From Aradus depressus (Eukaryota; Arthropoda; Insecta; Hemiptera; Aradidae): 64,000 nt of DNA. How positions within the stretch are numbered: the stretch's first letter is position 1; each line of letters opens with the position of its first letter. Position numbers and translations under genes: made by a program. This document shows, piece by piece, positions 9,827 through 20,424 of the stretch. The notes beneath the pieces are model-generated. The model saw nothing but the letters and a program-made list of their open reading frames with translations. It did not search any database and was not told where the DNA came from. Location: contig OY759218.1 in assembly GCA_963662175.1 (NCBI GenBank), positions 11,896,001 through 11,960,000 of the forward strand, given 5' to 3'.

Positions 9827-12800
9827 TAATATCTCCGAGGAAGCTTCTCCTAGGACCGTTCGTGCGCGGCGAAGAACCGCATCCTGCCAGAGGTGGCCCT
9901 GCTTTCGACAGAACACGGCGGATCTAGACGGGAAGGTCGATAAACGTCCCTGGTGGTGGGCAGCAGCAACCACCAGTACTGGTGTGGAGCCGAAGACGGG
10001 AGGTCAGCGGGTCCATGGCTAGAGATCACCGGGCCGTGCTAGAATCCAGCTGTACGGCGGTGAACTGCGAGGGCGAATGAGGCTCTACAGCCGTGGTGAA
10101 GGCAACTCATTTAGGGGCAGGGTACCCCGAAATTAACACCCCTGGTCCTCCAGGTTGGGGCGTTGGGCGTGGGGCTAACAACCCCACCCTGTAAAAAAAG
10201 CAATGTTTCGAAACCACAACAATCAAGGAAAGCCGGACGGATTAATGGTAATGACAATGGAACTTGGAAACGGACTAAACAAATTAATATTGCAACATGG
10301 AATGTAAGGAGCATATATGAAGCTGGAGCAAGTCAGGTGTTGGAGAGAGCCCTGGGGAAGTATGGAGTCGACGTGGCTGCACTCCAAGAAATAAGATGGA
10401 GAAACACGGAACTCGTGGACCTCAGGGACTACACCCTGATCAACAGCGGTCATAGGGCCAACGTGGTGGGGACAGGCTTTATGGTGAGGAAAGGTTTAAA
10501 GCATGCCATCCTCAACTACAAACCTGTCAGTGAAAGGATGTGTACACTGAGGCTGAAGGGTAGGTTCTTTAACCTATCCCTGGTCAGTGTACATGCCCCA
10601 ACAGAAGAGAAGGACGTAGAAGAAAAGGATCAGTTCTACTTGGAGAGGACCTACGACAGCCTGCCTAGATATGATGTCAAGCTGGTCCTGGGAGACTTCA
10701 ACTCCAAGGTCGGGAAGGAGCAGGCCCTCAGACCCACCATTGGGTGCCACAGCCTCCATGACATCTCTAATGACAATGGGCTGAGGATGGTTGACTTTGC
10801 TGCTGGGAAAGGACTCAGAGTCTCAAGCACCTTCTTCCAGCATAAGAATATACACAAGGAGATGTGGGTGTCGCCGGACGGGAGAACCCACAATCAAATA
10901 GACCATGTTCTGATAGACAGCCGGCACGCAACTGATATAAAAGACGTCCGAAGCTATCGAGGTGCCGACTGTGCTTCAGATCATTTTCTTGTATGTGCGG
11001 CTTATATGCAGAAAATGGCAGTAAGGCCAAGAGGGAAAACAGAAAGGACGAAGAAATTTAAGGTTGAAGCGTTGAAATGTCCAGTGAAAAGTCAGGCCTA
11101 CCAGGAAAAAATCAGGGAAAAACTAGAAGGCGACATACTACAAGAAGATACCGTACAAGAACGATGGGAGAGAGTAAAAAGGACTCTGACATCGGCTGCG
11201 GAGGAGGTGCTTGGTTCAGAAAGAGGAAGGAACCACAGAGACTGGTTCGATGAGGAATGCGAAAGGGCAATAGAAGAAAGGAAAATTGCCAGACTGAAGA
11301 TGCTCCAGAGATGTACACGGGCCAGCACTGAAGCATACAGGGCCCTGCGGAAAAAAGCAAAACAGGTGTGCAGAGGGAAGAAAAGGGACGCAGAAAAAGA
11401 GAAGCTCAGAACCCTACTTGAAGCTTATGAAGGATTTAAGAGCAGGAAGTTCTACCAGCAGCTGAAGGGAATAAAAGAGGGGTTCAAACCACGTATGAAC
11501 TTCTGCAGGGATGAACAAGGGGATCTGCTAGGAGACCAACAACGTATCATGGACAGATGGACCAGACACTTTAGCGATCTTCTGAACCCTAGCTATGATC
11601 GCGCAGAAGCCAGTAGGCCGACCATAGGTTGTGGCGCAGAGCTGGAAGAAGAAGAAGTTCAGGAGCCGCCGGAGTTGGAAGAAGTAGCGGAAGTTCTCGC
11701 ATCCCTCAAAAATAATAAGACGCCAGGAGAAGACGGAATCCCAGCGGAGCTGCTCAAATTTGGAGGGGACGAAATAACGAGGGAGGTGTACCGGCTCGTT
11801 TATGACGTCTGGATGACAGAGGAAATGCCGAGGGAGTGGTCCACTGCGTTGATCAGTTCGATCCACAAGAAGGGAGACAAGCTGGACTGTGGAAACTACC
11901 GGGGCATCGCACTTCTGGACGCCACCTACAAGATATTCTCTATACTCCTCCTGAAGACGCTAACGAGACGGGCTGAAGAGGTGGTTGGTGAATACCAATG
12001 TGGGTTCAGGCAGGGAAGATCGACGATAGACCATATTTCGACGCTGAGGACAATGCTGGAAAAATGTTACGAAAATGACGTCGACCTGCACCACCTCTTC
12101 ATCGACTACAAACAAGCCTACGACAGTGTAGATAGAGAACAACTCATACAAAACATGTATGGGTTTGGCTTCCCCCCAAAACTGATAAGGCTGGCAAGGA
12201 TGACGTTGACGCACACTTGTGGAAAGGTCAAGGTCCAGAACGCGATCTCTGAAAGCTTTGAGGTCAGGCAGGGTCTGAGACAGGGCGAACCATTATCCCC
12301 CTTACTCTTCAATATAACACTGGAGAAAGCTATTAGGGGCATCCGTACGAATCCTGATGGCACTATATATAACAGGCTCAGTCAGCATCTCGCATATGCG
12401 GACGACGTGGTCATAACCGGACGAACGAAAGCTGCATTGGCGGGGGCGTTCCAGGAATGTGACGAGGAGTCCAGGAAGCTTGGTCTTCTTGTCAACGAGG
12501 GCAAAACCAAGTACATGAGAACCACGAGGAAAGAAGTCAAAGAGAAGGAACTCGTACTTGGAGGTTGCAGGTTTGACCGGGTGGATAGCTTCAAGTACCT
12601 GGGGGCCGTTGTCACGGAAAGGAACGACGTTAAAGAAGACATCAAAGCGAGGATAACGGCCGGGAATAGATGCTACCGGTCACTGCAGAAGGTGCTCGGA
12701 TCGAGGACTGTGTCCTGAGACGCCAAAATAACAATTTATAAAACAGTCCTGAGACCGGTCGTCACATATGCGAGTGAAACCTGGGTCCTGACTAGGAGGG

Positions 12801-13198
12801 ACGAAGTCTTACTCAATACGTGGGAGAGGAAGGTATTGAGAAAGATATACGGCCCTACTCCAGAGGGGGATAGATGGAGGATACGGACCAATGGGGAGCT
12901 GAGGGACCTGTACAAGAGCCTGGACCTGGTGGCCTTAGTGAAGCAGGGACGGCTGGGGCATTTACAGAGGATGCAACCAGATAGATTGCCGAGGAGGATA
13001 CTGGAGGAACACCCGGGAGGACAAAGAAGAAGAGGTAGACCCCGCTTACGTTGACTGGAGTACGTGGAGGACGACCTCAGAACGATGGGTGTGAGAAGAT
13101 GGAGACGGGAGGCTGAGGATAGAGTAGAATGGCGGAAGATTGTTGCGGAGGCCCAGGTTCTACAAGGACCGTAGCGCCAGGGAAAGTAAAGTAAGTAA
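9827..13198 (+). mobile_element. RTE-like non-LTR retrotransposon, near full length
   Basis: A 3372-bp insertion flanked by a perfect 16-bp target duplication, GTACTTAGGCCCCAAA, at 9811-9826 and 13199-13214. It consists of a GC-richer 5' UTR (9827 to about 10140), one endonuclease/reverse-transcriptase reading frame, and a short 3' end finishing in GTAAAGTAAGTAA-type repeats, common for RTE-like elements. The host site is Rep-B. The perfect duplication and only two nonsense changes indicate a recent insertion compared with everything around it. Confidence 0.93.
10163..13173 (+). pseudogene. Endonuclease/reverse transcriptase with two nonsense codons
   Basis: Multifunctional retrotransposon protein that nicks target DNA and reverse-transcribes element RNA from the nick. 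Residues from 10163: an apurinic-type endonuclease at about 42-280 (TWN 45-47, QEIRW 75-79, GDFN 177-180, NQIDH 244-248, SDH 272-274), and a reverse transcriptase at about 515-760 (PGEDG near 521, FIDYKQAYDSV near 646, RQGEPLSP near 701, YADD near 745). The frame is open for 851 codons to a TGA at 12716-12718. It then continues in the same frame through the usual C-terminal region to a TAG at 13171-13173, broken once more by a TGA at 13052-13054. The stops are one change from CGA and TGG. The true start is unclear: 10163 is a TTG and the frame is open upstream. Confidence 0.9.
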
Positions 13199-13470
13199 GT
13201 ACTTAGGCCCCAAAGTATAGTGTTCGTAAAGATTTCGGCCAAAATCCAATCAGATCACTTATGACTTCTCCATTACAAATTTCATGTTCATAGCTACAAT
13301 CATTTCTGCTGTAGAGCGCTCACAACTTTCCATCACATACACACATACAGATAGACATCATTGTGAAAATTGTCAGAACATATTCAGGGGACCTTGAAAC
13401 GTGAAAATCCGTTGAAAACTCGATCTCGGATTTTCGTACTTATACTTTCATATACTACAGAAAGTAAAAA

Positions 13471-13597
13471 TAAAAGTCTTGGGTGAAACATCTGCAATAA
13501 ATAAAAACAAAGAGGTTGTTGAACTTTCATATTGTCTAAAATAGTGAGGGACTTCTGCATTGAGAAGTATCATTATACTAAATTTGAATACATTCAT
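13471..13597. other. Short unassigned stretch
   Basis: AT-rich sequence between the Rep-B end and a hAT remnant. Nothing recognised. Confidence 0.5.
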
Positions 13598-14500
13598 GAC
13601 ATCGACAGTGATTATGATTTTAAAGTTGAGCCCTGGCCTAACGATCCCTCCCGGGGCCCCGGTGCATGGTGGGTGTCGAGGGCCCCCGCTTACAAAAAGG
13701 TCGAAGAAACTGCAAAAATCTGTGCGAACGCTGTATTAACAGTTACAGTTATTTACAGTTCACTTAATCTACTTAAAATCTAGCCCTCCGGACTTTCGAT
13801 TTCACGAACGCATCGATAATTTCGTCCAGATTCTCTTTCAAGGAGTTGGTAACCTTGTTCTCTATGGACAAGATACTCAAGTCCGCCAATCTCTCCTGTC
13901 CCATCGAGTTTCTCAGGTAATTTTTGATTATCTTCAGTTTCAAGAATGATCGCTCTGCCGTTGCTACAGTCACGGGAATAGTCAAAAAGAGTAAAATTGC
14001 GGAGCACACATCCGGGAAACTAGCCGAGAGAGTGAAATACTCGATCAGGACCAAGTTTGCCAACTCCCTGATGGAACGGATTGTCGACAATTGGTCTTTC
14101 AGGCAGCTTCGCAAGGACAACAGCTGATTGAACAGTTGGTCGGTTACGTCGTCATAGTACGTTCGCTGAACTTTTTGCATCGCTTTGCAAGTTCTTCTTC
14201 CGAAAACTCCAACAAATTCTGTGGCTGAATTATCGCTAACGAATCGACAATTCGGCTCAAGCCAACAAATCGGTTTCTCAATTGACTGACTACAATATCC
14301 AAACAAGCACAGTAAACATTTACTTGGAATCGTTTCTCACCGTCAGACAGACGTTGGTCTTCGCAAAGTTCGTCGAAATTTTTTTAACCCGTTTCGCACA
14401 AAATTCCAAACACAAAAAAAAAAAAAACTCAATTGGGGCCCCTTGTGCCCGGGGGCCCCACGTCACTGCACCCGCTGGACCGGCGGTAGTTACGCCACTG
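13598..14500 (-). mobile_element. hAT transposon remnant
   Basis: The minus-strand 5' end at 14500 starts CAGTGGCGTAACTACCGCC, a classic hAT terminus, followed by GGGGCCCCC blocks. The 3' side near 13620-13690 also has GGGGCCCC blocks, but no clean terminus or 8-bp duplication. Between them only the C-terminal part of a transposase remains. Confidence 0.7.
13773..14306 (-). pseudogene. hAT transposase C-terminal (dimerisation) region
   Basis: A 177-codon open frame with the hAT C-terminal dimerisation signature in its second half: ATAERSFLKLKIIKNYLRN at about residues 110-128, then LADLSILSIE at about 136-145. In this family the region assembles transposase subunits and contributes to the active site. 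The BED finger and the main RNase-H-like core are missing, so the copy cannot transpose. The product resembles ZMYM1-like/hAT proteins common in insects and vertebrates. Confidence 0.8.
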
Positions 14501-14982
14501 CCTCCTCTCATCCTCACTTTCCCTTCGTACGACTTAGCTGAAAATGGACAGGTGTCGACCTTATTGGGCCATAGAATTCTCTCTCCTCCATAGGACATTA
14601 GCACATTTGCTGTTGATGGAGTCCAGGTACCTAATTATTATTATTATCTATAGGTACATTCCTAAAAGTAGACCTTTCTTCTGTAAAACTGTCTCCAACA
14701 GATGGTCTACAATACACCTGTGGTTACAATTAGAGAGCATTGGTTGGATGAAATCTAGCGGAACACAGATGTGTCTTCTGCAGGCAGGAGGGAACTCTTA
14801 ATCGATGTTCAACTAAGGTTACCGTTAGCTACCTAGTCTCACATCTCATCTCGGTTCCACACGTTGGTCCAAGACCATTTGTCCAATGTGTGGATGGACA
14901 GTTGGCCTTGAAAGCTATCCGTAGGCTCATTTTTTGGGGCCAAACATCAAAGAGATTGGCGCCAATTTTGACATGTCTACAT
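14501..14982. other. No recognised gene
   Basis: Contains a run of ATT units near 14632-14648. Short open frames look random. Confidence 0.5.
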
Positions 14983-15038
14983 CAGTGCCGTTTTAAGACT
15001 TTTGGGGGCCCCTCAATAATTTTTTCAATATTATCCTC

Positions 15039-15177
15039 TTTTTTTTTTTTTTTTATTTACAAAGAGATATTTACAACTGTATAAAAATATATACAACAAG
15101 CAAATATGGTAATACAGAGATAATGGCAATGTCAAAATGTCATGAGGGGAGAAATCACCATGTGGTGACACTCCCTA
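15039..15177 (-). mobile_element. Poly-A retroposon with target duplication
   Basis: A 139-bp insertion bounded by the exact 12-bp duplication AATATTATCCTC (15027-15038 and 15178-15189). Read on the minus strand it ends in AAATAAAA plus a poly-A tail, so it is a 5'-truncated LINE or processed RNA mobilised by LINE machinery. Source unknown. Confidence 0.88.
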
Positions 15178-15411
15178 AATATTATCCTCAACTTTATTTT
15201 TAATAATTTATACAATACACCAGAACATTCTAGAATCATATAGAATTTCATGAATGTTTTCAGCATGTTTCTCGAAATTGCAAGAAGTTTCAAGAAAAAT
15301 CCAATAGAACATCATAGAAGCCATCGAAAAATCTAGAATCTACATAAAGTTTCCAGAAAAATCAAGTAACTCATCCCAAATTTTGATAGGTCAACGTTTT
15401 CCTACTCTTCA

Positions 15412-15723
15412 ATGTACTCAGCAATTATAAAGGATGGCTTAATTTGTATTATGCCAAATCTTGAAATTATTCTCCGAATTTATTTGTCTTTTTTTTGCAC
15501 GAATGTTAAGGATGAGAGATCTGTTTCAAAATTAAAATATATAAAAAATTATCTAAGAAGTTCGATGGGCGAAGAAAAGTTAAATGCATTCGCATTACTT
15601 TCGATTGAGCATGAAGTTTTGAATAATTTAAATTTTGATACAATTATTGATGATTTCATTTATGTAAAAAATAGAAAGAAAGCAATTTCTACATCATCAT
15701 CACGTATATCTTCTGTTGTATAG
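15412..15723 (+). pseudogene. hAT transposase C-terminal fragment
   Basis: A frame of 103 codons whose second half matches the hAT dimerisation region: ERSVSKLKYIKNYLRSSMG, then LNAFALLSIEHE. It is the same domain as the minus-strand fragment at 13773-14306, but diverged and AT-rich, so a separate element. The N-terminal half of the protein is absent; the first codons probably derive from non-coding DNA. Confidence 0.75.
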
Positions 15724-15730
15724 ACATTTA

Positions 15731-16169
15731 AACGAGAGATGGGAATCCACCGTATGAATGGCTGAAAGGACTACGATGTACGAGATATGATGGGATGGAA
15801 AGCATGGCGATTTACAACCACGAGGGCTAGGAGAGATCACTTTGTACGAGAAGACAGCTCTATCCTCATGGATAAGTAGCATGTTTTATCAACCAAACCA
15901 TTATAAACTTAAAATTATAAATTAAAATTTAAATAATTCTGAAATAAATGCCTGAAAATAAAGTAAATGAACCGTATCTAAAATTTAAAACAATTAAATT
16001 CAGTGAACTTTTTTATATGATAGAAGGACAATTATACTTAATATCCAATTTGTGAAAAATGCAACCTGTTGTCTTTATTGAAATAAATATTGTTATAACT
16101 TAGAATATTGTTATAACTAAATATTGTTATAACTTAGGATGTATATATGTATTTATGTGGAGTTGTATG
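15731..16169. other. No recognised gene
   Basis: AT-rich. 16080-16140 contains three AATATTGTTATAACT words. No gene or element identified. Confidence 0.5.
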
Positions 16170-16350
16170 AGTGAATGTATATTTATGTACCTATATATAA
16201 TTTTAATCGATCACCCATTATATTTTTCTAATCTTGATACCCCCATGTTTGTCAGGCCCTGATGATGATATGAAATATATCGAAACGTTGGCATTTGAAT
16301 AGTGTTTTCTTCATTGACTGACCCTCAATACCCCCAGAATTTTGAATATT
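16170..16350 (+). mobile_element. Penelope-like terminal repeat fragment
   Basis: Matches the arms of the Penelope remnant at 45849-47078: CATGTTTGTCAGGCC, ATCGAAACGTTGGC, TTGACTGACCCTCAATA. It contains the hammerhead-like core CTGATGA...GATAT...ATATC-GAAAC at 16260-16287. The C run is only 5 long here, versus 34 in the copy at 46934. Confidence 0.7.
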
Positions 16351-16684
16351 GTTATAACTGTTTTTTAACACTTTAAGTGAACAATTGTTTATAATGATTT
16401 ATCAGTTATTTGCCCTTTTCTTTGCTAGAATTTGTGACTTTGTCGGCCTTTCAAAGAACCTACAAAAAAGAAATAACCCTGAGAATTGAGTTTCATATAG
16501 CTGGCGAATCCAAATTAGTATAAATAATTTAAGTAACCCAGATCGGTTGTTACAATATATATACCTTTTTTCCTTATATTTTTTATAATATAAAATTTAA
16601 ATTGGTTGCATTGTTGAATATATTTATTGTGCTTTTTAAAGGGTCTGAGGATGATGTAACAACCGAAAGCGCTCATCATAAATA
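16351..16684. other. AT-rich stretch with a weak Penelope-type end
   Basis: CTGAGGATGATGTAACAACC followed by GAAAGC near 16645-16670 resembles the hammerhead-like motif but its stem is imperfect. GGTTGTTAC at 16545 is inverted relative to GTAACAACC at 16656. No gene. Confidence 0.45.
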
Positions 16685-17472
16685 CATTAGAGCGTCGATT
16701 ATCCGAACTAATGTTGTGTGGGATGGTTCGGATAATCAAAAATTTGGATAATCGAAATTTTTGAGCCACCCAGAACATGTGATGAATGAAAAATCACCAC
16801 CAAGCTTCATGTTTAATTCCACTGCTTTTTCACACAAAATGGGCTGCCCAGAAGCCCGTTTTTGCAAAAACCAAGTGAATGGAGCATCTTACAACAATTC
16901 GCATTTCGGTTTTTTCATAGTTTTCCGATATGAACTGTCCTCCTCACTGTCAAGATTAAATGCATACCTAGTGATTGAATCAGAATTATTTTTTATTCCC
17001 GTTATCGTTGATTTACCAACACTGAACTTGATAGCTAATGCCTGATCCGTTTCACCTTTCTTCAGCCGCATAATAATTTCCATTTTATCTTTTCATGAAA
17101 GCACTACTCGCTTCCTTTTTGTCGATATGTTGTAAGTTTTACTTAAAATACGTGACCACTAACTAATTCAATATAAACCTCACAATGAATGATTCGGAAC
17201 TGAGAGCATTGACTGGTATGGAAAGGGATTCGAGCGGAAAAATCCAATGAACAAATTATATACATAGACATACAAGTTAGTTCTTAGTAAACAAATATTG
17301 ACTTTCTGCTACTGAATTCATCGAAAAACTGATATCCCTTATACAGCTAACAAAGCTCTTTCATAGAATTAATTAGGCTTCCCTGATGGAAGTTCATGGA
17401 AAAACTAATACGATTTTTTTTCTATGAAGCCAGTTCGGATGATTGAACGTTCGGATAATCGACGCTCTACTG
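16685..17472 (-). mobile_element. Tigger/pogo-type element, internal deletion derivative
   Basis: A 788-bp element between TA dinucleotides (16683-16684 and 17473-17474). The terminal inverted repeats share AGAGCGTCGATTATCCGAAC, the usual Tigger/pogo terminus. Internal sequence holds the DNA-binding part of the transposase and then runs directly into the other terminus, so the catalytic core was deleted. Confidence 0.88.
16780..17130 (-). pseudogene. Tigger transposase N-terminal DNA-binding domain
   Basis: One minus-strand frame with two in-frame stops (near 17097 and at 16889-16891). It reads a CENP-B-type N-terminal helix-turn-helix: KMEIIMRLKKGETDQALA, then FSVGKSTITGIK. A second segment, FTWFLQKRASGQPI and GWLKNF, matches the start of the CENP-B-like second DNA-binding domain. 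Reading then enters terminal repeat sequence. The DDE catalytic domain is absent. In intact relatives these domains bind the terminal repeats; here the frame is broken and no function is likely. Confidence 0.82.
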
Positions 17473-17487
17473 TAGTGGGAAAGGACT

Positions 17488-17745
17488 ATATTTTTAGCGC
17501 TCTTTCGTCTCTCTGATGAACATGAGCCCTGCTCCAAGGGAGTCCTAAGTTTTGCCTTCTCTGGTTTATTCACCTAAAGTACCTGACATCGCAAAGATTT
17601 GGGAACATTGCTTAACGTCCCATCTGAAGGACGGCGTTTTTTTTACCTTCCGGATAAGAAATCTAAGGGACTCGGTTTTGAACCAGCTATCTTCAGAGTA
17701 CTAAGCAAGCTCGCTACCTCTGACCTACCGGCGCCCTGTACAATG
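17488..17745 (-). mobile_element. SINE-1 copy with tRNA-like head
   Basis: Minus-strand copy that keeps the head: GGCGCCGGTAGGTCAGAGGT (A-box region) and TGGTTCAAAACC (B-box-like), at about 17680-17743. The body then follows as in other copies but has internal losses. tRNA-derived pol III SINEs have this arrangement. Confidence 0.8.
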
Positions 17746-17789
17746 TAATGTATATAGTAGGTATACATAATAATAAGGGGAACGAGAAC

Positions 17790-18118
17790 AATAAAAATAT
17801 AAATCGAGTACGTACAAAATAATAAGAACCCCCTTCCCTTCAGCCGATTCCTCTAACAATTAATAAAATTGCACTTATGGTGTTTTGAATTTACATAAGA
17901 AATTTTGTGTCAATACAGTCATTACAATGGCTGTTTTTTAGCTAAGCCTCTCCCCTTCGACCGATTCGGCTGAAAATCGATAGATGTTGTCTTTATGGGG
18001 TTTTAATCACACTTATAAAATTTCGTGGCGTTACATACTCCCGATACAGTTATCGGTTTCACAGACAGACAAAAATATTTATTTTTTTCATATTTGAATC
18101 TAGAGGTCGGAAAACATG
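17790..18118 (-). repeat. Rep-A fragment
   Basis: Reverse-oriented Rep-A modules: TTCGACCGATTCGGCTGAAA, GATAGATGTTGTC, ACTCCCGATA, GAGGTCGGAAAACATGAAAT. Confidence 0.8.
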
Positions 18119-18511
18119 AAATTACTTAGTATAAGTAAAAAAAAAAAAATTATGATGTGGGAAAGCAAAGAAGGTGACGGGAAATACGGACAGTGGCCGG
18201 CTTCCTGTCCACAAGATAGAATTAGATACGGATGAGACCCTATCCAACCCAGCTATTACAGCGAAATTGTCAGGTAAATAGTAAATAGCACTACGTTTCA
18301 AAAATCCCTTGTCGCTTGCACGGGATCCTCAGTAGAACCAACTATACCAACCTTGTCATGGTCTAAGTAATTGGGTCTATTAACCTGGCAGCCAGATGTG
18401 ACGATACCGTGTCGCTAGTCAGCATCCAACAGTTGTTACTGCCTTCGTAGTTGGATTATTAGGTACACGAAAGACTGAGACGACACAGGATCCGAACTTG
18501 ACTTGAACAAG
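18119..18511. other. No recognised gene
   Basis: Moderately GC-richer sequence with no long frame or repeat match in this window. Confidence 0.5.
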
Positions 18512-18690
18512 ATAAAAATACTGTTCAATGGTTTCCAATGTAACCTGCACCATAAGCTCCTGATTTCAGTGGAATGCACTTGAGTCAGGAAAGAAATACT
18601 GTTCAGTGGTTTACTATGTTGCCTGCGCCACAAAATCCTGATTTCAGTGGAATGCACATGAGTCAGGAAAGAAATATTGTTCAGGGGTTT
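18512..18690 (+). repeat. 78-bp tandem repeat, about 2.2 copies
   Basis: AATACTGTTCA or AATATTGTTCA recurs at 18517, 18595 and 18673, each followed by similar sequence ending TTTCAGTGGAATGCAC. Forms no coherent frame. Confidence 0.85.
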
Positions 18691-19690
18691 TCTGCTGAAG
18701 GAATGGGGGAGGGGGGGGGGGGGGGGGGGAATCAGAGGGGCTCAACTCAAAAACCACAATAACAGCCGACGTAATGAATGTATCGTCACAAAATTAAATA
18801 TGAAGACAATTACAACAACAATTTTTAGCCCAAACGGTAGACTGGTTTCAGAGGGAGAGCGAAAACTTAATTCGTGCTGGGGAAGTACAGTGATTTACCG
18901 AAGGCTTTTACTTCCCCGGTATAGGGGAAGTTATGTAATCGGTCAGAAACGACGATATCTATTAATTTTCAGCCAAATCGACCTTTAGGGAGAGGGGGAT
19001 TAGGGGGAAGGCTTAACACAAAAACTCTAATAACTGCCAATAGAAAGAATGTGTCGACACGAAATTTTATATGTTTGACCAGAACTCCATAAGAACAACA
19101 CCTATCGATTTTCAGCCAACTCGCCCAAAGGGTTTAGGGGAGAGGCTTTATTCAAAAACTCTAATAACTGCCGATGTAATGCATTTATCGAAACAAATTT
19201 AGTATGAGGATGTAGCAAATGTACCCGAACAACGACGATGTCGCTAAGCGGACAAACATACAAACAACATTGCCAGCCTGCCAACTGATAAGTGCAGACC
19301 ATATTAAAATTATTAATACAGTCGGCCACTGTAAAAAACACAGATGAAAAAAAAAAAAAAAAAAAAGGACCATCAATATAGTTTTGTGTCGAAGTGAGAA
19401 TGGCGAACATTTTTGTTTGTAAAAGTTAGTAAAATATTGTAAGTAGATTTCGATCTATCATTCTGTAAATAAAATACAATTTTTTTGAACACGCTTTTTA
19501 TACTTATAGTATAAATGCGAAAGTGGTGACCCCGACGAGGATTTAGGAGCCTTCAACTATTGATTATTAGCCCAAACGGTCGTCTGGTTTTGGAGGGGAA
19601 GCGAAAAGTTAATTGAATAATTCGTCTTGGGGAAGTACATTGCGTACGATTCACAGATTTTGTATTTGCCTATGAGTTAGGTGTGTCTTC
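18691..19690 (+). repeat. Rep-A copies interrupted by an LTR
   Basis: Modules with ATCGGTCAGAAAC, AGCCAAATCGAC, GGGGAAGGCTTAACAC, then AGCCCAAACGGTCGTCTGGT and CTTGGGGAAGTAC. A 19-nt G run is at 18711-18729. The reading is contiguous across the LTR+PBS insertion at 19211-19537. Confidence 0.85.
19211..19537 (+). mobile_element. Gypsy-type LTR plus primer-binding site only
   Basis: A 312-bp LTR (TGTAGC...GCGAAA, 19211-19522) is followed, after one G, by TGGTGACCCCGACG (19524-19537). That is the complement of the 3' end of animal tRNA-Trp, the primer of CsRn1-type gypsy elements. Exact 4-bp duplications AGGA lie at 19207-19210 and 19538-19541. Other Rep-A copies (38404, 35655) show the uninterrupted site TGAGGATTTAGG. 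No gag, pol or second LTR is present. The 102-codon minus frame here is shared with the solo LTR and is not a gene. Confidence 0.85.
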
Positions 19691-20160
19691 ATCCTCCAGT
19701 CAGAAATCAATGATGCTTCACCCCAAACTTTTCGTCTACATTCCTCGTCAGACAGAACCCTAATAAATTTGTCCCTACTATATGGCTCCTGTGTTTACTC
19801 TTTTTAATTTATAATAGTTTATATTGTATTATAATATGTCTTAAGGACAGGAGAGATGAACAATGGTATGTGGGGTGCGGGAGAGGATCACAGGTATGAT
19901 AAATGTTCGTTCAAGTACGACCATCATTAATAACAGCTCAGGTGAAAACATTTTTTTGTTAAGGACGGTAGCTCAGCTCCTATCAACCCAAAGACAATAG
20001 TGATAAATAGTAAACCGGACATCTTAAAAAAAATAAATAATAATAAAATATCAATGTGTGATCAGATCACACACTGAATGGCTTCATTGATAGATTGAAG
20101 AAGTGTAGCACTTGGAATACACTTTGAAGTCTAGGAGAAGTTATGCAATCGATCAGGAAT
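19691..20160. other. No recognised gene
   Basis: AT-rich sequence. No frame or element signature found. Confidence 0.5.
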
Positions 20161-20424
20161 TGGAAAGTTTTTTACTGAAATTTCATGTTCTTCCCCAGTA
20201 TGAATTAACCCGGCAGCGAGAACGTGAAAAATCCTGACGTCAGTGGGAACGTTGGGTCAAATTGACCCGTTAGTCATTAGAGGCAATTTAAAACACTCTT
20301 TAATTACAAAATTATTTTTTATTAAGGAAAACATGTCAATAAATCCTCAGTCTAATATAAATCACATAATATATCCAAATTTTTTATTTATATTTATTTT
20401 TTAATGTCTAAGACTAGTGAATGT

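Larger units (their letters stand above)
8110..13470 (+). repeat. Rep-B copy interrupted by three insertions
   Basis: Rep-B segments at 8110-8261, 8990-9481, 9783-9826 and 13215-13470 align consecutively with uninterrupted copies at 48570-49365 and (reverse) 57470-58215. Landmarks are GAAAGTAATGAGTTGGCGTC at the start, TTTGAGGCGTTATAACTTTC in the middle and TCTCGGATTTT near the end. Full copies elsewhere finish in a hairpin (ACTTTCTTATA...TATAAGAAAGT). Insertions here are a CR1-like LINE end, a solo LTR and an RTE-like element. No coding capacity seen; class unknown. Confidence 0.8.
14983..15730 (+). mobile_element. Second hAT remnant
   Basis: Begins with CAGTGCCGTTTTAAGAC at 14983, a hAT-type terminus, then GGGGGCCCCT. 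Contains a retroposon at 15039-15177 and a C-terminal transposase fragment at 15412-15723. The right terminus is not found. Confidence 0.6.

Noticed and set aside
10163..12718. Treating the 851-codon frame as a complete, functional gene
   Set aside because: Homologous sequence continues in frame beyond the TGA to 13173, with a second stop.
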